Positions 28,838 to 37,400 of a DNA stretch of 64,000 nucleotides are shown piece by piece. The stretch is from contig NZ_JAPQES010000007.1 of assembly GCF_026735165.1 (NCBI RefSeq), positions 247,997-311,996 on the forward strand, written 5' to 3'. The stretch comes from Clostridium ganghwense (GTDB taxonomy: Bacteria > Bacillota > Clostridia > Clostridiales > Clostridiaceae). Every line of letters begins with the position of its first letter. The first letter of the stretch is position 1. Both the position numbers and the translations under genes were made by a program. The notes below the pieces were generated by a model. The model worked only from the letters and a program-made list of their open reading frames with translations, did not search any database and was not told where the DNA came from.

Positions 28838-29662
28838 TTGGGGGAATATTTAGTTAAATTCAGCATTTTTCTTGCTAGAAATAATAAAAGCGATAAGACC
28901 ATTGATAGTTATTTAAGAGATATTAAGCAATTCATTCAATACTTAAAGCAAAACAAAAAAGAATTAAATAGATTACATAATACAGATGTAGAAAATTTCA
29001 AGAATCATTTGATTTATGATAAAAATTTAAATATTAAAACTGTAAACAGAAAATTAGTATCCCTTAATCAATTCTTTAAATTTAATAATATAGCCGTTGA
29101 TGTAAAACAAGAAAAAGTCCAAGCTCAAAATTTCCTGGACGATATGTTAAGCAATCATGATGTTGAAAGAATGATAAAAGCTGCATATAAAAAAGATGAT
29201 ATAAGAGCAAGCGCTATAATATACACCTTATATTATACAGGAATGAGAGTATCAGAAATGTTGCAACTTACAATTCATGATATAAATAAAGATTCTATTG
29301 GTATAATTGGAAAAGGTTCAAAACATAGAGAAGTATTTATACCAGACAGGCTAAGAGAAATTTGGAATAGTTATATACAAGTAAGAATTAAAAAAGGTAC
29401 TACATTATTTACAGGTATACGAGGTCCTATAAATAGACAAACCGTACATAATACAATAAAATATTATGCAGGTCAAGCAAAGATAAAAAAGAGCAAAGCA
29501 CATGCTCACAATTTTAGACATTTGTATTGCAAAAACTTAGCAGATAAAGGGATTGATATTAGTACCATAGCAGATATCGCAGGACATCACAATATAAATA
29601 CAACTAGAATATACACTCGTAAGACCAAAAAAGAACTAATTAATATAATTAATGATATATAA
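28838..29662 (+). CDS. tyrosine recombinase, Xer-like or small integrase
   Basis: About 274 residues. The N-terminal SAM-like domain spans about 5-85 and the catalytic domain 100-270. The active site is complete: Arg137 (TGMRVSE), a Lys in GKGSKHRE, His224 and Arg227 (HAHNFRH), His250 (AGHH) and Tyr259 (RIYTRK). I prefer TTG at 28838 because GGAGG at 28823-28827 is 10 bases away; the TTG at 28829 is too close. The small size and the dif-like repeat upstream suggest a Xer-type enzyme acting on the adjacent site (inference). Confidence 0.88.
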   Translation: MGEYLVKFSIFLARNNKSDKTIDSYLRDIKQFIQYLKQNKKELNRLHNTDVENFKNHLIYDKNLNIKTVNRKLVSLNQFFKFNNIAVDVKQEKVQAQNFLDDMLSNHDVERMIKAAYKKDDIRASAIIYTLYYTGMRVSEMLQLTIHDINKDSIGIIGKGSKHREVFIPDRLREIWNSYIQVRIKKGTTLFTGIRGPINRQTVHNTIKYYAGQAKIKKSKAHAHNFRHLYCKNLADKGIDISTIADIAGHHNINTTRIYTRKTKKELINIINDI

Positions 29663-29710
29663 AAAAACTAAAGATAAAAATCTTTTTAAGATTTTATCTT
29701 TAGTTTTTTT
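29661..29710. terminator. bidirectional terminator
   Basis: AAAAAACTAAAGATAAAA / TTTTATCTTTAGTTTTTT long stem between the convergent recombinase and propeller protein genes. Confidence 0.85.
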
Positions 29711-29744
29711 AGTAGCTTTACTTAGTATATATAAATATATGATG

Positions 29745-31016
29745 TTATTTTATTACTTGCCTTTGTGTTCCATCAATTTTTATTTTAAAGTCCTTACCGT
29801 CATAAGCTCTGCAATAAATCCAGCCATTCAATACATTAACTGAATATATCATAGCATCATCTAACTGAGTTTCTTGTTCTCCATCAATACTAATTCTATA
29901 TAAGTCCCCTCCCTTTCTGATACCTGTAGCATTGATAAAATAAACATTGTTTCCCAAAACATTAACATTACACACTTGACTATCACTTAGTTCAATCTTT
30001 CCAGTTCCATCTACTCTCATTTTATAAAGCTTTTTATTATCCGAAAAATTGCAATAGTAAATCCAATCATCTATTACATTTACGTCATATGATTCATCAC
30101 TATTTAATTTAACTAATTGAGTTCCATCAGTTTTCATCTTATATATACTATATCCATTTAAAGTATTACTAAAATACATCCAGCCTTCATCTACAATAAG
30201 ATTATAAGCCTCATATTCATATTGACTTAGAGAAGTTTTAGAAGTTCCATCTATCTTCATTTTATAGATTTTACCTCTATCACTCATATTAATATAATAA
30301 ATCCACTCTCCTACTACATTTATGATTGCTACATTATTATCATCTAATTCTGTTTTATTTGTTCCATCAGTTTTTATTTTATATAGCCCATTATCTCTGT
30401 AATAGATCCAATTCCCCATTACATTTATATTATCTACTACATCGTTAGTTATCATAAATTTTTCTGTTCCATTAGATTTCATTTTATATAAACCATTTAC
30501 ATAATCACAATAATAAATCCAATCTCCTTTTTGTACAAATTCTCCTCCATTATTTATGTTTCCACAAGTATTACCTCTCTCATTCAATTCATGATTATAT
30601 TTTTTAATTGGATTATCCTTAATTTTAAAATACATAACTGTGTCCTGATCTAAATATTTGCCCGAAGCTGATTTAATTCCTCCAACACAAGCTGTTATTT
30701 CTAAATAGTAACCTCTATCGTATTCATATCCTTCTTTAGGTGGATGAACTGTAAAAGATGTACCATCTTTACTAATTGTTATTGAAGTATCCACTTTATC
30801 ATAATATTCATCATATACATTAACGTTATTATAGACACTTTTACGGTCAAGCTTCTCGTTACATGTTACTGTCCATTCCTTGTATGGATTCACATTAACT
30901 TTTTTAGGAATTGATTTTATTTGATCTTCTCCATCACCTACAGCATATACCACCTTACTAAAAGTTATTATAAAAAATAGAATAAATACGCTTAATAACT
31001 TCCATTTACCTCTCAT
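29745..31016 (-). CDS. secreted DUF5050-type beta-propeller protein with N-terminal Ig-like domain
   Basis: A 423-residue exported protein. A signal peptide (residues 1-26, ending VVYAVG) is followed by a bacterial Ig-like domain (about 30-130, SIPKKVNVNPYKEWTVTCNE). At least six repeats of about 42 residues follow with the pattern G-x-W-I-Y-Y...L-Y-K-M-K-x-D-G-T, the DUF5050 blades that form a propeller. It probably acts at the cell surface; ligand unknown. Cysteines are few and scattered. Confidence 0.85.
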   Translation of the reverse strand: MRGKWKLLSVFILFFIITFSKVVYAVGDGEDQIKSIPKKVNVNPYKEWTVTCNEKLDRKSVYNNVNVYDEYYDKVDTSITISKDGTSFTVHPPKEGYEYDRGYYLEITACVGGIKSASGKYLDQDTVMYFKIKDNPIKKYNHELNERGNTCGNINNGGEFVQKGDWIYYCDYVNGLYKMKSNGTEKFMITNDVVDNINVMGNWIYYRDNGLYKIKTDGTNKTELDDNNVAIINVVGEWIYYINMSDRGKIYKMKIDGTSKTSLSQYEYEAYNLIVDEGWMYFSNTLNGYSIYKMKTDGTQLVKLNSDESYDVNVIDDWIYYCNFSDNKKLYKMRVDGTGKIELSDSQVCNVNVLGNNVYFINATGIRKGGDLYRISIDGEQETQLDDAMIYSVNVLNGWIYCRAYDGKDFKIKIDGTQRQVIK

Positions 31017-31136
31017 ATAATCTCCCCCTATTTGTATTGTTCAATTACAATTATACATTATTTAACTTTTACATAAATTATAACTCTTTTATTATTTTAA
31101 AAATAAAAATCTGCATAATGCAGATTTTTATCTAAA

Positions 31137-32141
31137 TTAATCTAATTCTGTTAGCATTCTAAAATTATATCCTCTATCCTTCCACTCATGTATTAAATAA
31201 TCTAGAATTTCAGTATTTGTTTTTGATATTGCATGCAGCAGTATAATAGAACCATTATGTGTTCTTTGTAGTATTAAATTTTTAGCATACTCTTGAGAAG
31301 GTTGATCTTCTGGTTCATAATCTCTATAAGCAGAACTCCAGAAAATCGTTTTATATCCCAGCTGCTGTGTATAGTGCAAAGAAAGTTCATTATATGCCCC
31401 CATAGGAGGTCTAAAGAATTTAGCCATTTTGCTTCCTGTGACTTCTTCAAAAGTTTTTTCAGTAGATAATATTTCATTATCAAATTTTGACTTATTAGAT
31501 TTAGCTAATTTAGCCATAGAAGTATGGTTTTTTGAATGATTGCAAACAATATGTCCTTCCTCAACCATTCTCTTGACTAAATCTTTATTTTCTTTAATAT
31601 ATGGTTCAGTTACAAAGAAAGCAGCCTTTACATTATTCTTTTTTAAAACATCTAATATTTTAGAACTATATCCATTTTCATATCCTTCATCAAAAGTTAG
31701 GTATAATACTTTTTCATCTGCTTTGCCAACATAATAAGCATCCCTATCCTTTATTATATCTAATACTTCCTGTGGCTCTTCTGGTTGTAGCCCTTTTTTA
31801 TTAGGCATAAAAAACCATTCTCTATCTTTTAAATTAAATTTATTCATATCATCAATTTCTTTCTTTTCATCTTCAATAATTTCTGATTCTTTTTTTACTT
31901 CCTTTTTGGGTTCAGATTTTTCATCAGTAATTATTTGTTTTGTTTCAGGATTTTTCGAAGCTTGTACAACTTTCTCATTAATAACGGCTTTACTTTTACT
32001 CATTGTAGATTCATTTTCGGGTTTAGATTGAGTTATCGTGTTTTTTTTGGAGTTTTCTGGTTGCTGCACTTCACTACTACAACCCATTAATGAAAAAGCT
32101 AAAGTTAGAGAAAGTAAGCTTATTAAGCATTTGTTTTTCAA
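31137..32141 (-). CDS. PdaA-like polysaccharide deacetylase lipoprotein
   Basis: NodB-type deacetylase. A lipobox LMGC at residues 18-21 predicts a lipoprotein. A Lys/Glu/Ser-rich linker (about 25-110) precedes the catalytic domain with LYLTFDEGYENGY (motif 1), the metal-binding HSKNH, and RPPMGAYNE. The TFDEGY form is that of PdaA, which makes muramic delta-lactam in spore cortex. The start is TTG at 32141 with AAGAAGGTGAT upstream. It is paralogous to the gene at 37401-38318. Confidence 0.88.
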   Translation of the reverse strand: MKNKCLISLLSLTLAFSLMGCSSEVQQPENSKKNTITQSKPENESTMSKSKAVINEKVVQASKNPETKQIITDEKSEPKKEVKKESEIIEDEKKEIDDMNKFNLKDREWFFMPNKKGLQPEEPQEVLDIIKDRDAYYVGKADEKVLYLTFDEGYENGYSSKILDVLKKNNVKAAFFVTEPYIKENKDLVKRMVEEGHIVCNHSKNHTSMAKLAKSNKSKFDNEILSTEKTFEEVTGSKMAKFFRPPMGAYNELSLHYTQQLGYKTIFWSSAYRDYEPEDQPSQEYAKNLILQRTHNGSIILLHAISKTNTEILDYLIHEWKDRGYNFRMLTELD

Positions 32142-32341
32142 TTTATCACCTTCTTAATGTATTTTCCTCTATTATAATTTTATCATTTTTTATATTATTT
32201 TCTACTTATTTTTCTATATTTTATTAATATGATTCATATTTTTCATCTCTTATTTAAGAACCATACTATCCAGTTACACCACAAAGATATTAAAAAAGAT
32301 ACCAAATTGAAATATACATCATTTAAATCCTGCACACGATT

Positions 32342-32402
32342 TTATAACCCCTCGGGAATTTTTATATACTTTACAAAATATGGATTGAATTTCGCAAGTT
32401 TC
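32342..32402. repeat. copy 2 of the CCCCTCGGG intergenic repeat
   Basis: Begins TTATAACCCCTCGGGAATTT, homologous to 28354-28415. It lies about 200 bp upstream of the PdaA-like gene (minus strand), while copy 1 lies about 130 bp upstream of sspH (minus strand), so both copies have the same place relative to sporulation-type genes. Confidence 0.6.
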
Positions 32403-32488
32403 ATTCATATTTTTTTCATTTTTTTCATATTCTCTGTAATTCTAATTTGGTTTTCATGAAAAAAGAGCCCTTAGGCTCTAATATTTTA

Positions 32489-32635
32489 TTATTCATTACC
32501 TTTATATTTTTCATTTTGCTCTGAATAAACATAATTACCATTAGATGCTTTCATTTCTATTTGCTTTAATCTATTATCAATATTTTTTATTTCAGATTCA
32601 ATTTCTAATAATAATTCTTTTGTTTCTTTATCCAC
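32489..32635 (-). CDS. 48-residue coiled-coil protein, probable forespore gene (GTG start)
   Basis: Begins at GTG 32635 with AAAGGAG upstream. It forms one acidic/basic amphipathic helix (KETKELLLEIESEIKNIDNR) and a polar tail. A sigma-F-like promoter lies at 32657-32688, and a terminator-like GAGCC/GGCTC hairpin at 32463-32480 follows the stop. No family recognised. Confidence 0.6.
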   Translation of the reverse strand: MDKETKELLLEIESEIKNIDNRLKQIEMKASNGNYVYSEQNEKYKGNE

Positions 32636-32656
32636 TTACAATGCTCCTTTCTAAAA

Positions 32657-32688
32657 TTAATTTTTTCCTTATAAAAAAAGTTTTATTT
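32657..32688 (-). promoter_or_regulatory. sigma-F-like promoter (weak -35)
   Basis: Minus strand: AAATA (32684-32688), 15-bp spacer, GGAAAAAATTAA (32657-32668). Confidence 0.4.
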
Positions 32689-32749
32689 AATTACTTATTT
32701 GTGCTTATTTTTAGTTAAAACATTACAATTAATACATATAAATTTATAT

Positions 32750-32895
32750 AAAAAGAGTTGCTAATTTATAAAAATTTGTTTAAAATAAAGAATTAGTAAT
32801 ATTTTAAATAAAATTCATATGTATTTATAATATTTAAAGTGTGTAATTTAGTTTACATTTTGGTTTTAATTTACATAATATTTAATATGTAAATT
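32750..32895. repeat. GTTTACAT-box intergenic element, diverged copy
   Basis: Contains AGTTTACAT, ATTTACATA and the inverted TATGTAAAT in the same order as the better conserved copies at 42555-42740 and 43755-43942. The preceding 80 bp (GAGTTGCTAATTTATAAAAA...) are also alignable. The remaining stretch to 33189 holds no gene I can support. Confidence 0.5.
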
Positions 32896-33189
32896 ATTTT
32901 CTGCATTATCTTTAAAATAATCAATAGCCACTCTCCCCTAAATGCTGTATAGATCTATTTCTATAAATTCTTTGTTGATATTTTTTCTTAAATTTATTTT
33001 ACTAGTACTACTTTTCTTACGTAATCTACCTTTTTTACTATTCTTGTTATTCTAATACCAAACTCCTACTGTACTTTTATTTTTTACTTTTATATAATAA
33101 ACGATTCCTCTTTTCCCATCCTTTCACCAACATATTCCTATTAAAATTGTATATCCTAAGAATGTAACCTAATTAAGGAGGTAATATAT

Positions 33190-33372
33190 ATGAGTTATCA
33201 AAAATTAGTACCTAACGCAAAACCTGGTTTAAATAAATTCAAAGCAGAAGTAGCTAAAGAATTAAACGTACCTTTAAGTGAATACAACGGTGAACTTACT
33301 TCTAAACAAAATGGTTCTGTCGGTGGCGAAATGGTTAAAAGAATGGTAGAATCATACGAAAAAAATCTATAA
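33190..33372 (+). CDS. alpha/beta-type SASP (identical protein to 42825-43007)
   Basis: A 60-residue major SASP. GPR-site helix KFKAEVAKELNVPLSEY (residues 17-33) and second helix GGEMVKRMVESYEKNL. The protein is identical in all 60 residues to the one at 42825-43007; the genes differ at only nine third-codon positions, all in the second half. AAGGAGG precedes the ATG and a GGATATG/CATATCC terminator follows. Confidence 0.93.
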   Translation: MSYQKLVPNAKPGLNKFKAEVAKELNVPLSEYNGELTSKQNGSVGGEMVKRMVESYEKNL

Positions 33373-33383
33373 TTCATGTTACT

Positions 33384-33412
33384 TGAGGATATGTTAGGAC
33401 ATATCCTCTTTA
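33384..33412 (+). terminator. SASP terminator
   Basis: GAGGATATG TTAGGA CATATCCTC stem followed by TTT. Confidence 0.75.
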
Positions 33413-33441
33413 AAATTTATTCTTAAGTTCTTTAATTAATA

Positions 33442-33620
33442 TCATAAAAATAATTCTTTTAGAAATTTAAATAAATTATATATAACTAATGTTATACCAG
33501 ATGAGACTAAAGGACCAACTGGTACACCATAAGTATTGAACTTGCAATTGTCAGTGAATCGTTTTTTATGAACAAACTCAAAAATAAAATAATAAGCAAT
33601 ATAATATAGCTTTGATTCAT
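33442..33620 (-). pseudogene. remnant of a DUF441 (YeaL-type) membrane protein gene
   Basis: From ATG 33620 (GGAGGT upstream) the frame encodes MNQSYIILLIILFLSLFIKN and DSLTIASSIL, like the N-terminus of DUF441 proteins. A second frame then reads YGVPVGPLVSSGITLVIYNL, like their C-terminus. Intact members have about 150 residues, so roughly 90 central residues are missing and the ends are out of frame. This is an internal deletion. Confidence 0.65.
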
Positions 33621-33703
33621 TTCTTCTACCTCCTACCTCTTTTTTCAATTGTTTGTGTTATAATTGATTTGATAATAGTGAAATTATGGGGGAGTGTGAA
33701 TTA

Positions 33704-34246
33704 ATGTACTTTAAAGAATCAGGAAAAATTAATACCGAAAGAACTCTAGAACTAGCAGTTAAAGTTGCTGAAGAAAGAAATATAAGAAATATTGTGGTAG
33801 CTTCTGGTAGTGGTTCCACTGCAAAGTTTTTAAAAGATATTAGAGATAAGAATGTTATATGTGTAACTCTTGCAACAGGCTCTAAGGAACCTGGGAAAAA
33901 TAAAATGTCTAAAGCAGTACATAAAGAACTTACAGATTCAGGTATGAAAGTTTTAACTACCACTCATGTTTTAAGTGGTGCAGAAAGAGGGTTTAGTAAA
34001 AAATTTGGTGGAATATCTCCTATAGAAATAATGGCTTATACTTTAAAAATGTTTGGTCAAGGAACTAAAGTTTGCGTAGAAATTTCAGTTATGGCTTTGG
34101 ACGCAGGTTTAATTCCTTATGGTGAACCAATTATAGCAATAGGTGGCTCATCACAAGGTGCAGATACTGCAGTTATAATTACACCTAATCATGCTAATAA
34201 TATACTAGATACAAAAATTAATGAAATTATATGTAAACCTATTTAA
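33704..34246 (+). CDS. stand-alone pyruvate kinase alpha/beta (C-terminal) domain protein
   Basis: About 180 residues matching the PK_C-like family, which resembles the regulatory C-terminal domain of pyruvate kinase but has no catalytic barrel. Visible segments are TERTLELAVKVAEERNIRNI, VASGSGSTAKFL and a closing Gly-rich AIGGSSQGADTAVIITP. I start at ATG 33704 with GGGGGAG upstream; an ATG at 33686 overlaps that site. Function unknown; a small-molecule binding role is likely. Confidence 0.8.
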   Translation: MYFKESGKINTERTLELAVKVAEERNIRNIVVASGSGSTAKFLKDIRDKNVICVTLATGSKEPGKNKMSKAVHKELTDSGMKVLTTTHVLSGAERGFSKKFGGISPIEIMAYTLKMFGQGTKVCVEISVMALDAGLIPYGEPIIAIGGSSQGADTAVIITPNHANNILDTKINEIICKPI

Positions 34247-34307
34247 TATTTAAATTTATTATAAAACCCTGGTATAATACCAGGGTTGATTTATTTATAG
34301 ATTATCT

Positions 34308-34496
34308 TTAAAATATTGCTTTTATCATAATTAAAAATCCAAATATAGCTATTGGAATACCTATTGGTGATCCTAGTATAGTTAAAGTTATAATTACTCC
34401 TAAAATCATTAAAGCTAAACCAATCACTCCCCCAACAAATGTACCTACTATCTTAATAATTAGACCAATTAATTTAAAAATTATCTCTCCTTGCAA
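34308..34496 (-). CDS. small hydrophobic membrane protein
   Basis: Up to 62 residues with two membrane helices (about 8-32 and 35-60), rich in Ile, Gly and Leu. The start is uncertain: the furthest in-frame start is a TTG at 34496, and AAGGAGAG lies just after it with no ATG at good spacing. A CCCTGGTATAATACCAGGG hairpin (34266-34285) between it and the preceding gene is a bidirectional terminator. Confidence 0.55.
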   Translation of the reverse strand: MQGEIIFKLIGLIIKIVGTFVGGVIGLALMILGVIITLTILGSPIGIPIAIFGFLIMIKAIF

Positions 34497-34690
34497 TTCC
34501 TATACTATTATCTTATTTAATTTTATGATAATAGTTCAAGGTATTTATGATTACTATTTATATTTTTTAGGCATTTTATGGTATAATTGTGCAAGTATTA
34601 CTTATAATAAAATATTATAAGTAATACTTTTATATTGCTAACTAAAATTTAATTTTGAATAATAAATTTAATATTTTGTGAGGAGTAAAA

Positions 34691-35413
34691 ATGAATAACT
34701 ATGAAAAAAAAGCCGTACAAGAGCTGCGAGTATGGCAACGAAAAATGAGCAAGAAACCTTCTTTTGCAAGTCGTATAAGCAAAGGCTTACAAAATAAAGT
34801 AAATACCTTAATTCCTGAAAAAGCTCAAAAGGTAATTACGGAAGCAATTAAAAATATGGTTAAGGGGGTATTGAGTGGTTCTAAGTTTATTACAAGAAAA
34901 CCACTAGCTAATACATGCCTAGAGGAACGTGAAAGGTTAGTAAAAGAAAAGATAGATTTTTATAAGAAAGCTGCAGCTGTTAGCGGTGCTGGCACTGGAG
35001 CTGGAGGTCTTTTAGTTGGGTTAGCAGATTTTCCTATTCTTTTAAGCCTAAAAATAAAATTTCTCTTTGATACAGCTAGTTTATATGGTTTTGATGTAAG
35101 AAACTATAAAGAAAGACTATATATCTTGTATGTTTTTCAATTAGCTTTTTCAAGCCAAGAAAACAGAGTAGAAGTTTACAAGCAAGTTTTAGATTGGGAT
35201 AACTATATTAAACAGTTACCTCTAAATGTGGATTCTTTTGACTGGAGAACTTTCCAACAAGAGTATAGGGATTATATTGACTTAGCAAAAATGTTGCAGT
35301 TTATCCCAGGTATTGGAGCAGTAGTTGGAGCTTATGCTAACTATCAATTAATAGATAAACTCGGAGAAACAGCTATTAATGCTTATAGATTGAGATTGTT
35401 TAATGTTAAATAA
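34691..35413 (+). CDS. EcsC family protein
   Basis: A 240-residue member of the EcsC family: ERERLVKEKIDFYKKAAA at residue 78 on, a Gly/Ala-rich hydrophobic hairpin AGTGAGGLLVGLADFPIL, and a closing FIPGIGAVVGAYANYQLIDKL. EcsC-like proteins are peripheral or membrane-associated and of unknown function. GAGGAG precedes the ATG. The upstream promoter has TGGTATAAT, the same extended -10 seen in repeat R1 (53.8 and 55.4 kb). Confidence 0.85.
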   Translation: MNNYEKKAVQELRVWQRKMSKKPSFASRISKGLQNKVNTLIPEKAQKVITEAIKNMVKGVLSGSKFITRKPLANTCLEERERLVKEKIDFYKKAAAVSGAGTGAGGLLVGLADFPILLSLKIKFLFDTASLYGFDVRNYKERLYILYVFQLAFSSQENRVEVYKQVLDWDNYIKQLPLNVDSFDWRTFQQEYRDYIDLAKMLQFIPGIGAVVGAYANYQLIDKLGETAINAYRLRLFNVK

Positions 35414-35438
35414 GACAATATCCAATAAAATAATCATA

Positions 35439-35478
35439 ACTATTAAAAAAGTGCTATTTTAGCACTTTTTTAATAGTT
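35439..35478. terminator. bidirectional terminator
   Basis: ACTATTAAAAAAGTGCTA / TAGCACTTTTTTAATAGT perfect stem between convergent genes. Confidence 0.85.
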
Positions 35479-35923
35479 ACTTATAATCAAACGGAACTCC
35501 CCAATATTCAATACGATTAAATTGGGGATATACTGAATCAAAATATATCCAGATTGGTGAATTATATAATTCTGGATGTACTTTTAAAAAAGCCCTATCA
35601 CCATAAAAAATAGCTTCTAATGCTAATGGTAATTCCTTAATAAAAAATTTATTACGTATACAGGCATTAATCATTCCAAATTGTCCATTCACATATACAT
35701 ACACATAAAGAATATACTCATTATTGATTAATTTCCATTCTGCTAATACTTCATCTCGTGTTGGACCAATTTTGTCAAAAGCATATTGTGATCCTATAGT
35801 TAGGAAAAGTTCTCCTGTAATATCGGAATGGGTTAAGGTATAACGTCTAGGTATAACAGGTTGTGTTGGAGTAACCACTTGGCGATATTCAACAGATAAT
35901 TTTTCTGGTTTTAGCTTTTTCAA
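35477..35923 (-). CDS. staygreen (SGR) family protein
   Basis: A 148-residue protein matching the StayGreen domain (PF12638): an N-terminal RRYTLTHSDITGELFLTIG (residues 26-44), then DEVLAEWK, the central Cys-containing NACIRNKFFIKELPLALEA, YGDRAFL, HPEL and YPQFNRIEYWG. In plants SGR removes magnesium from chlorophyll a; some bacterial homologues show dechelatase activity in vitro. An obligate fermenter has no chlorophyll, so the natural substrate here is unknown. It is monocistronic. Confidence 0.88.
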   Translation of the reverse strand: MKKLKPEKLSVEYRQVVTPTQPVIPRRYTLTHSDITGELFLTIGSQYAFDKIGPTRDEVLAEWKLINNEYILYVYVYVNGQFGMINACIRNKFFIKELPLALEAIFYGDRAFLKVHPELYNSPIWIYFDSVYPQFNRIEYWGVPFDYK

Positions 35924-36129
35924 AACTATCCCTCCATTTTATACAAGAATACATCTTGTACATAGTATGCTATAGTTATAAAATTGGAAACTTCACCCTT
36001 TAATACATCTATTATTTTAAATTTCTTTAATATTATCTAAAGTAAATTAACATGGTTTAGTGAAAATGTTGCAAAAAATTCATATAGATAATATACTCTA
36101 TTACATATTGATAAATTGGAGGTTTAACT

Positions 36130-36732
36130 ATGGACTATTTAATTCTAGCACTAACTATTTTATTTTCTTATTTATGTGGCTCAATTCCAAGCGGGTATTT
36201 TATTGTTAAGAGATTATGTGGAATTGACATTAGAACTAAAGGCAGTGGTAACATTGGGTCTACAAATGTTAGGAGAATAGCAGGAAATAAAATATCAACT
36301 ATTACACAAATAATAGATATTTTAAAAGGTATTATTCCTATAACAATAGGTATAAATATAGCAAGTACCGTTAATTTACCTGTTTCAACTGATGTTTATC
36401 TTTCTCTTATTGCAATGTCTGCAATACTAGGACATAACTATACTATTTTTCTTGGATTTAAAGGTGGAAAAGGAGTTAACACAACAGTAGGAACATTTCT
36501 AATACTTGCTCCAGTTCCGACCTTGTTAGCAGTAATAATTCATTTTGTTTTACGTTTATTTACAGACATAGTATCTATTAGATCTATTGCTTTGGGTGTA
36601 GTTATACCTATAGCCTGCGTAGTTATGAAATTTTCTTTACCTATTATTGTTGCTTCTACAATAGCAGCTATCTTAATGATAATTAGACACAAAGATAATA
36701 TAATAAGGCTATTTAAAAACGAAGAAAAATAA
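36130..36732 (+). CDS. plsY: acyl-phosphate:glycerol-3-phosphate acyltransferase PlsY
   Basis: Integral membrane enzyme making lysophosphatidic acid from acyl-phosphate. Its 200 residues contain the three PlsY motifs: GSIPSGY (17-23), GSGNIGSTNVRR (about 38-49), and GHNYTIFLGFKGGKGVNT (about 101-118). Five membrane segments are visible. GGAGGT precedes the ATG. It stands alone before the thioesterase gene, 47 bp away on the same strand, and both may act in lipid metabolism. Confidence 0.95.
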   Translation: MDYLILALTILFSYLCGSIPSGYFIVKRLCGIDIRTKGSGNIGSTNVRRIAGNKISTITQIIDILKGIIPITIGINIASTVNLPVSTDVYLSLIAMSAILGHNYTIFLGFKGGKGVNTTVGTFLILAPVPTLLAVIIHFVLRLFTDIVSIRSIALGVVIPIACVVMKFSLPIIVASTIAAILMIIRHKDNIIRLFKNEEK

Positions 36733-36779
36733 ATTTATTAGGATACTAAACACATCCATAAATAAATGGAGGTTAAAAA

Positions 36780-37226
36780 ATGACTGAATATGAATTTCAA
36801 CAGTTTTTACATAATCAAATACCGCTTACAAAAGCAATGGATTTTAATGTTTTAGAATTTACACCATCTAAGGTAAGAATATCAGCAAAGTTAGAACCAA
36901 ATATAAACCATATGTCTACAGCATTTGGTGGAAGTATAAATTGTTTATTGACTATTTGTGGCTGGGCTATGACATATATACACATTAAAGAAATTGATGT
37001 AAATACTCATATAGTACTTCAGAAAAGTAGTATAAATTATTTAGCTCCAATTAGTAATGATTTTGTTGCAGAATGTGTTTTGTCAGATAAAGATCAAGAA
37101 AATATAAAAAACTTTTCAAGAACATATAGTAAACATAAAAAATCAAAATTAAAACTTAATATATCTTGTTATGACGAGCAAACCTTAGCAGCAAAATTTC
37201 AAGGCTTATATGTTGCATATAAATAA
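36780..37226 (+). CDS. YiiD_C-type hot-dog thioesterase-like protein
   Basis: A 148-residue single hot-dog domain of the putative thioesterase family (YiiD C-terminal). The pattern IPLTKAMDFNVLEFTPSKVR, then HMSTAFGGSINCLLTICGW and SSINYLAPISNDF is typical; the Asn/His pair in NHM and the Ser of FGGS lie in the presumed active site. Substrate is unknown. A GGAGGT site is upstream. Confidence 0.8.
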   Translation: MTEYEFQQFLHNQIPLTKAMDFNVLEFTPSKVRISAKLEPNINHMSTAFGGSINCLLTICGWAMTYIHIKEIDVNTHIVLQKSSINYLAPISNDFVAECVLSDKDQENIKNFSRTYSKHKKSKLKLNISCYDEQTLAAKFQGLYVAYK

Positions 37227-37400
37227 AAAACATAATAAATTTTCCCAAAGTACAATGTTTTATACGTTCTTAATTTATATTTACATTTATCACCCATACA
37301 TTGAGCATACTATTTATAGTATTTAATAAGTTTCTACTGTATTAATCTATTTAATATTTTTAAATAAATTAATACAAAAATTAAAAATAGAGGTGATTAT

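Noticed and set aside
32229..32459. Open frame of 76 codons on the plus strand over the CCCCTCGGG repeat
   Set aside because: Very Phe/Ile-rich, no ribosome site, overlaps a repeat that is noncoding in its other copy.
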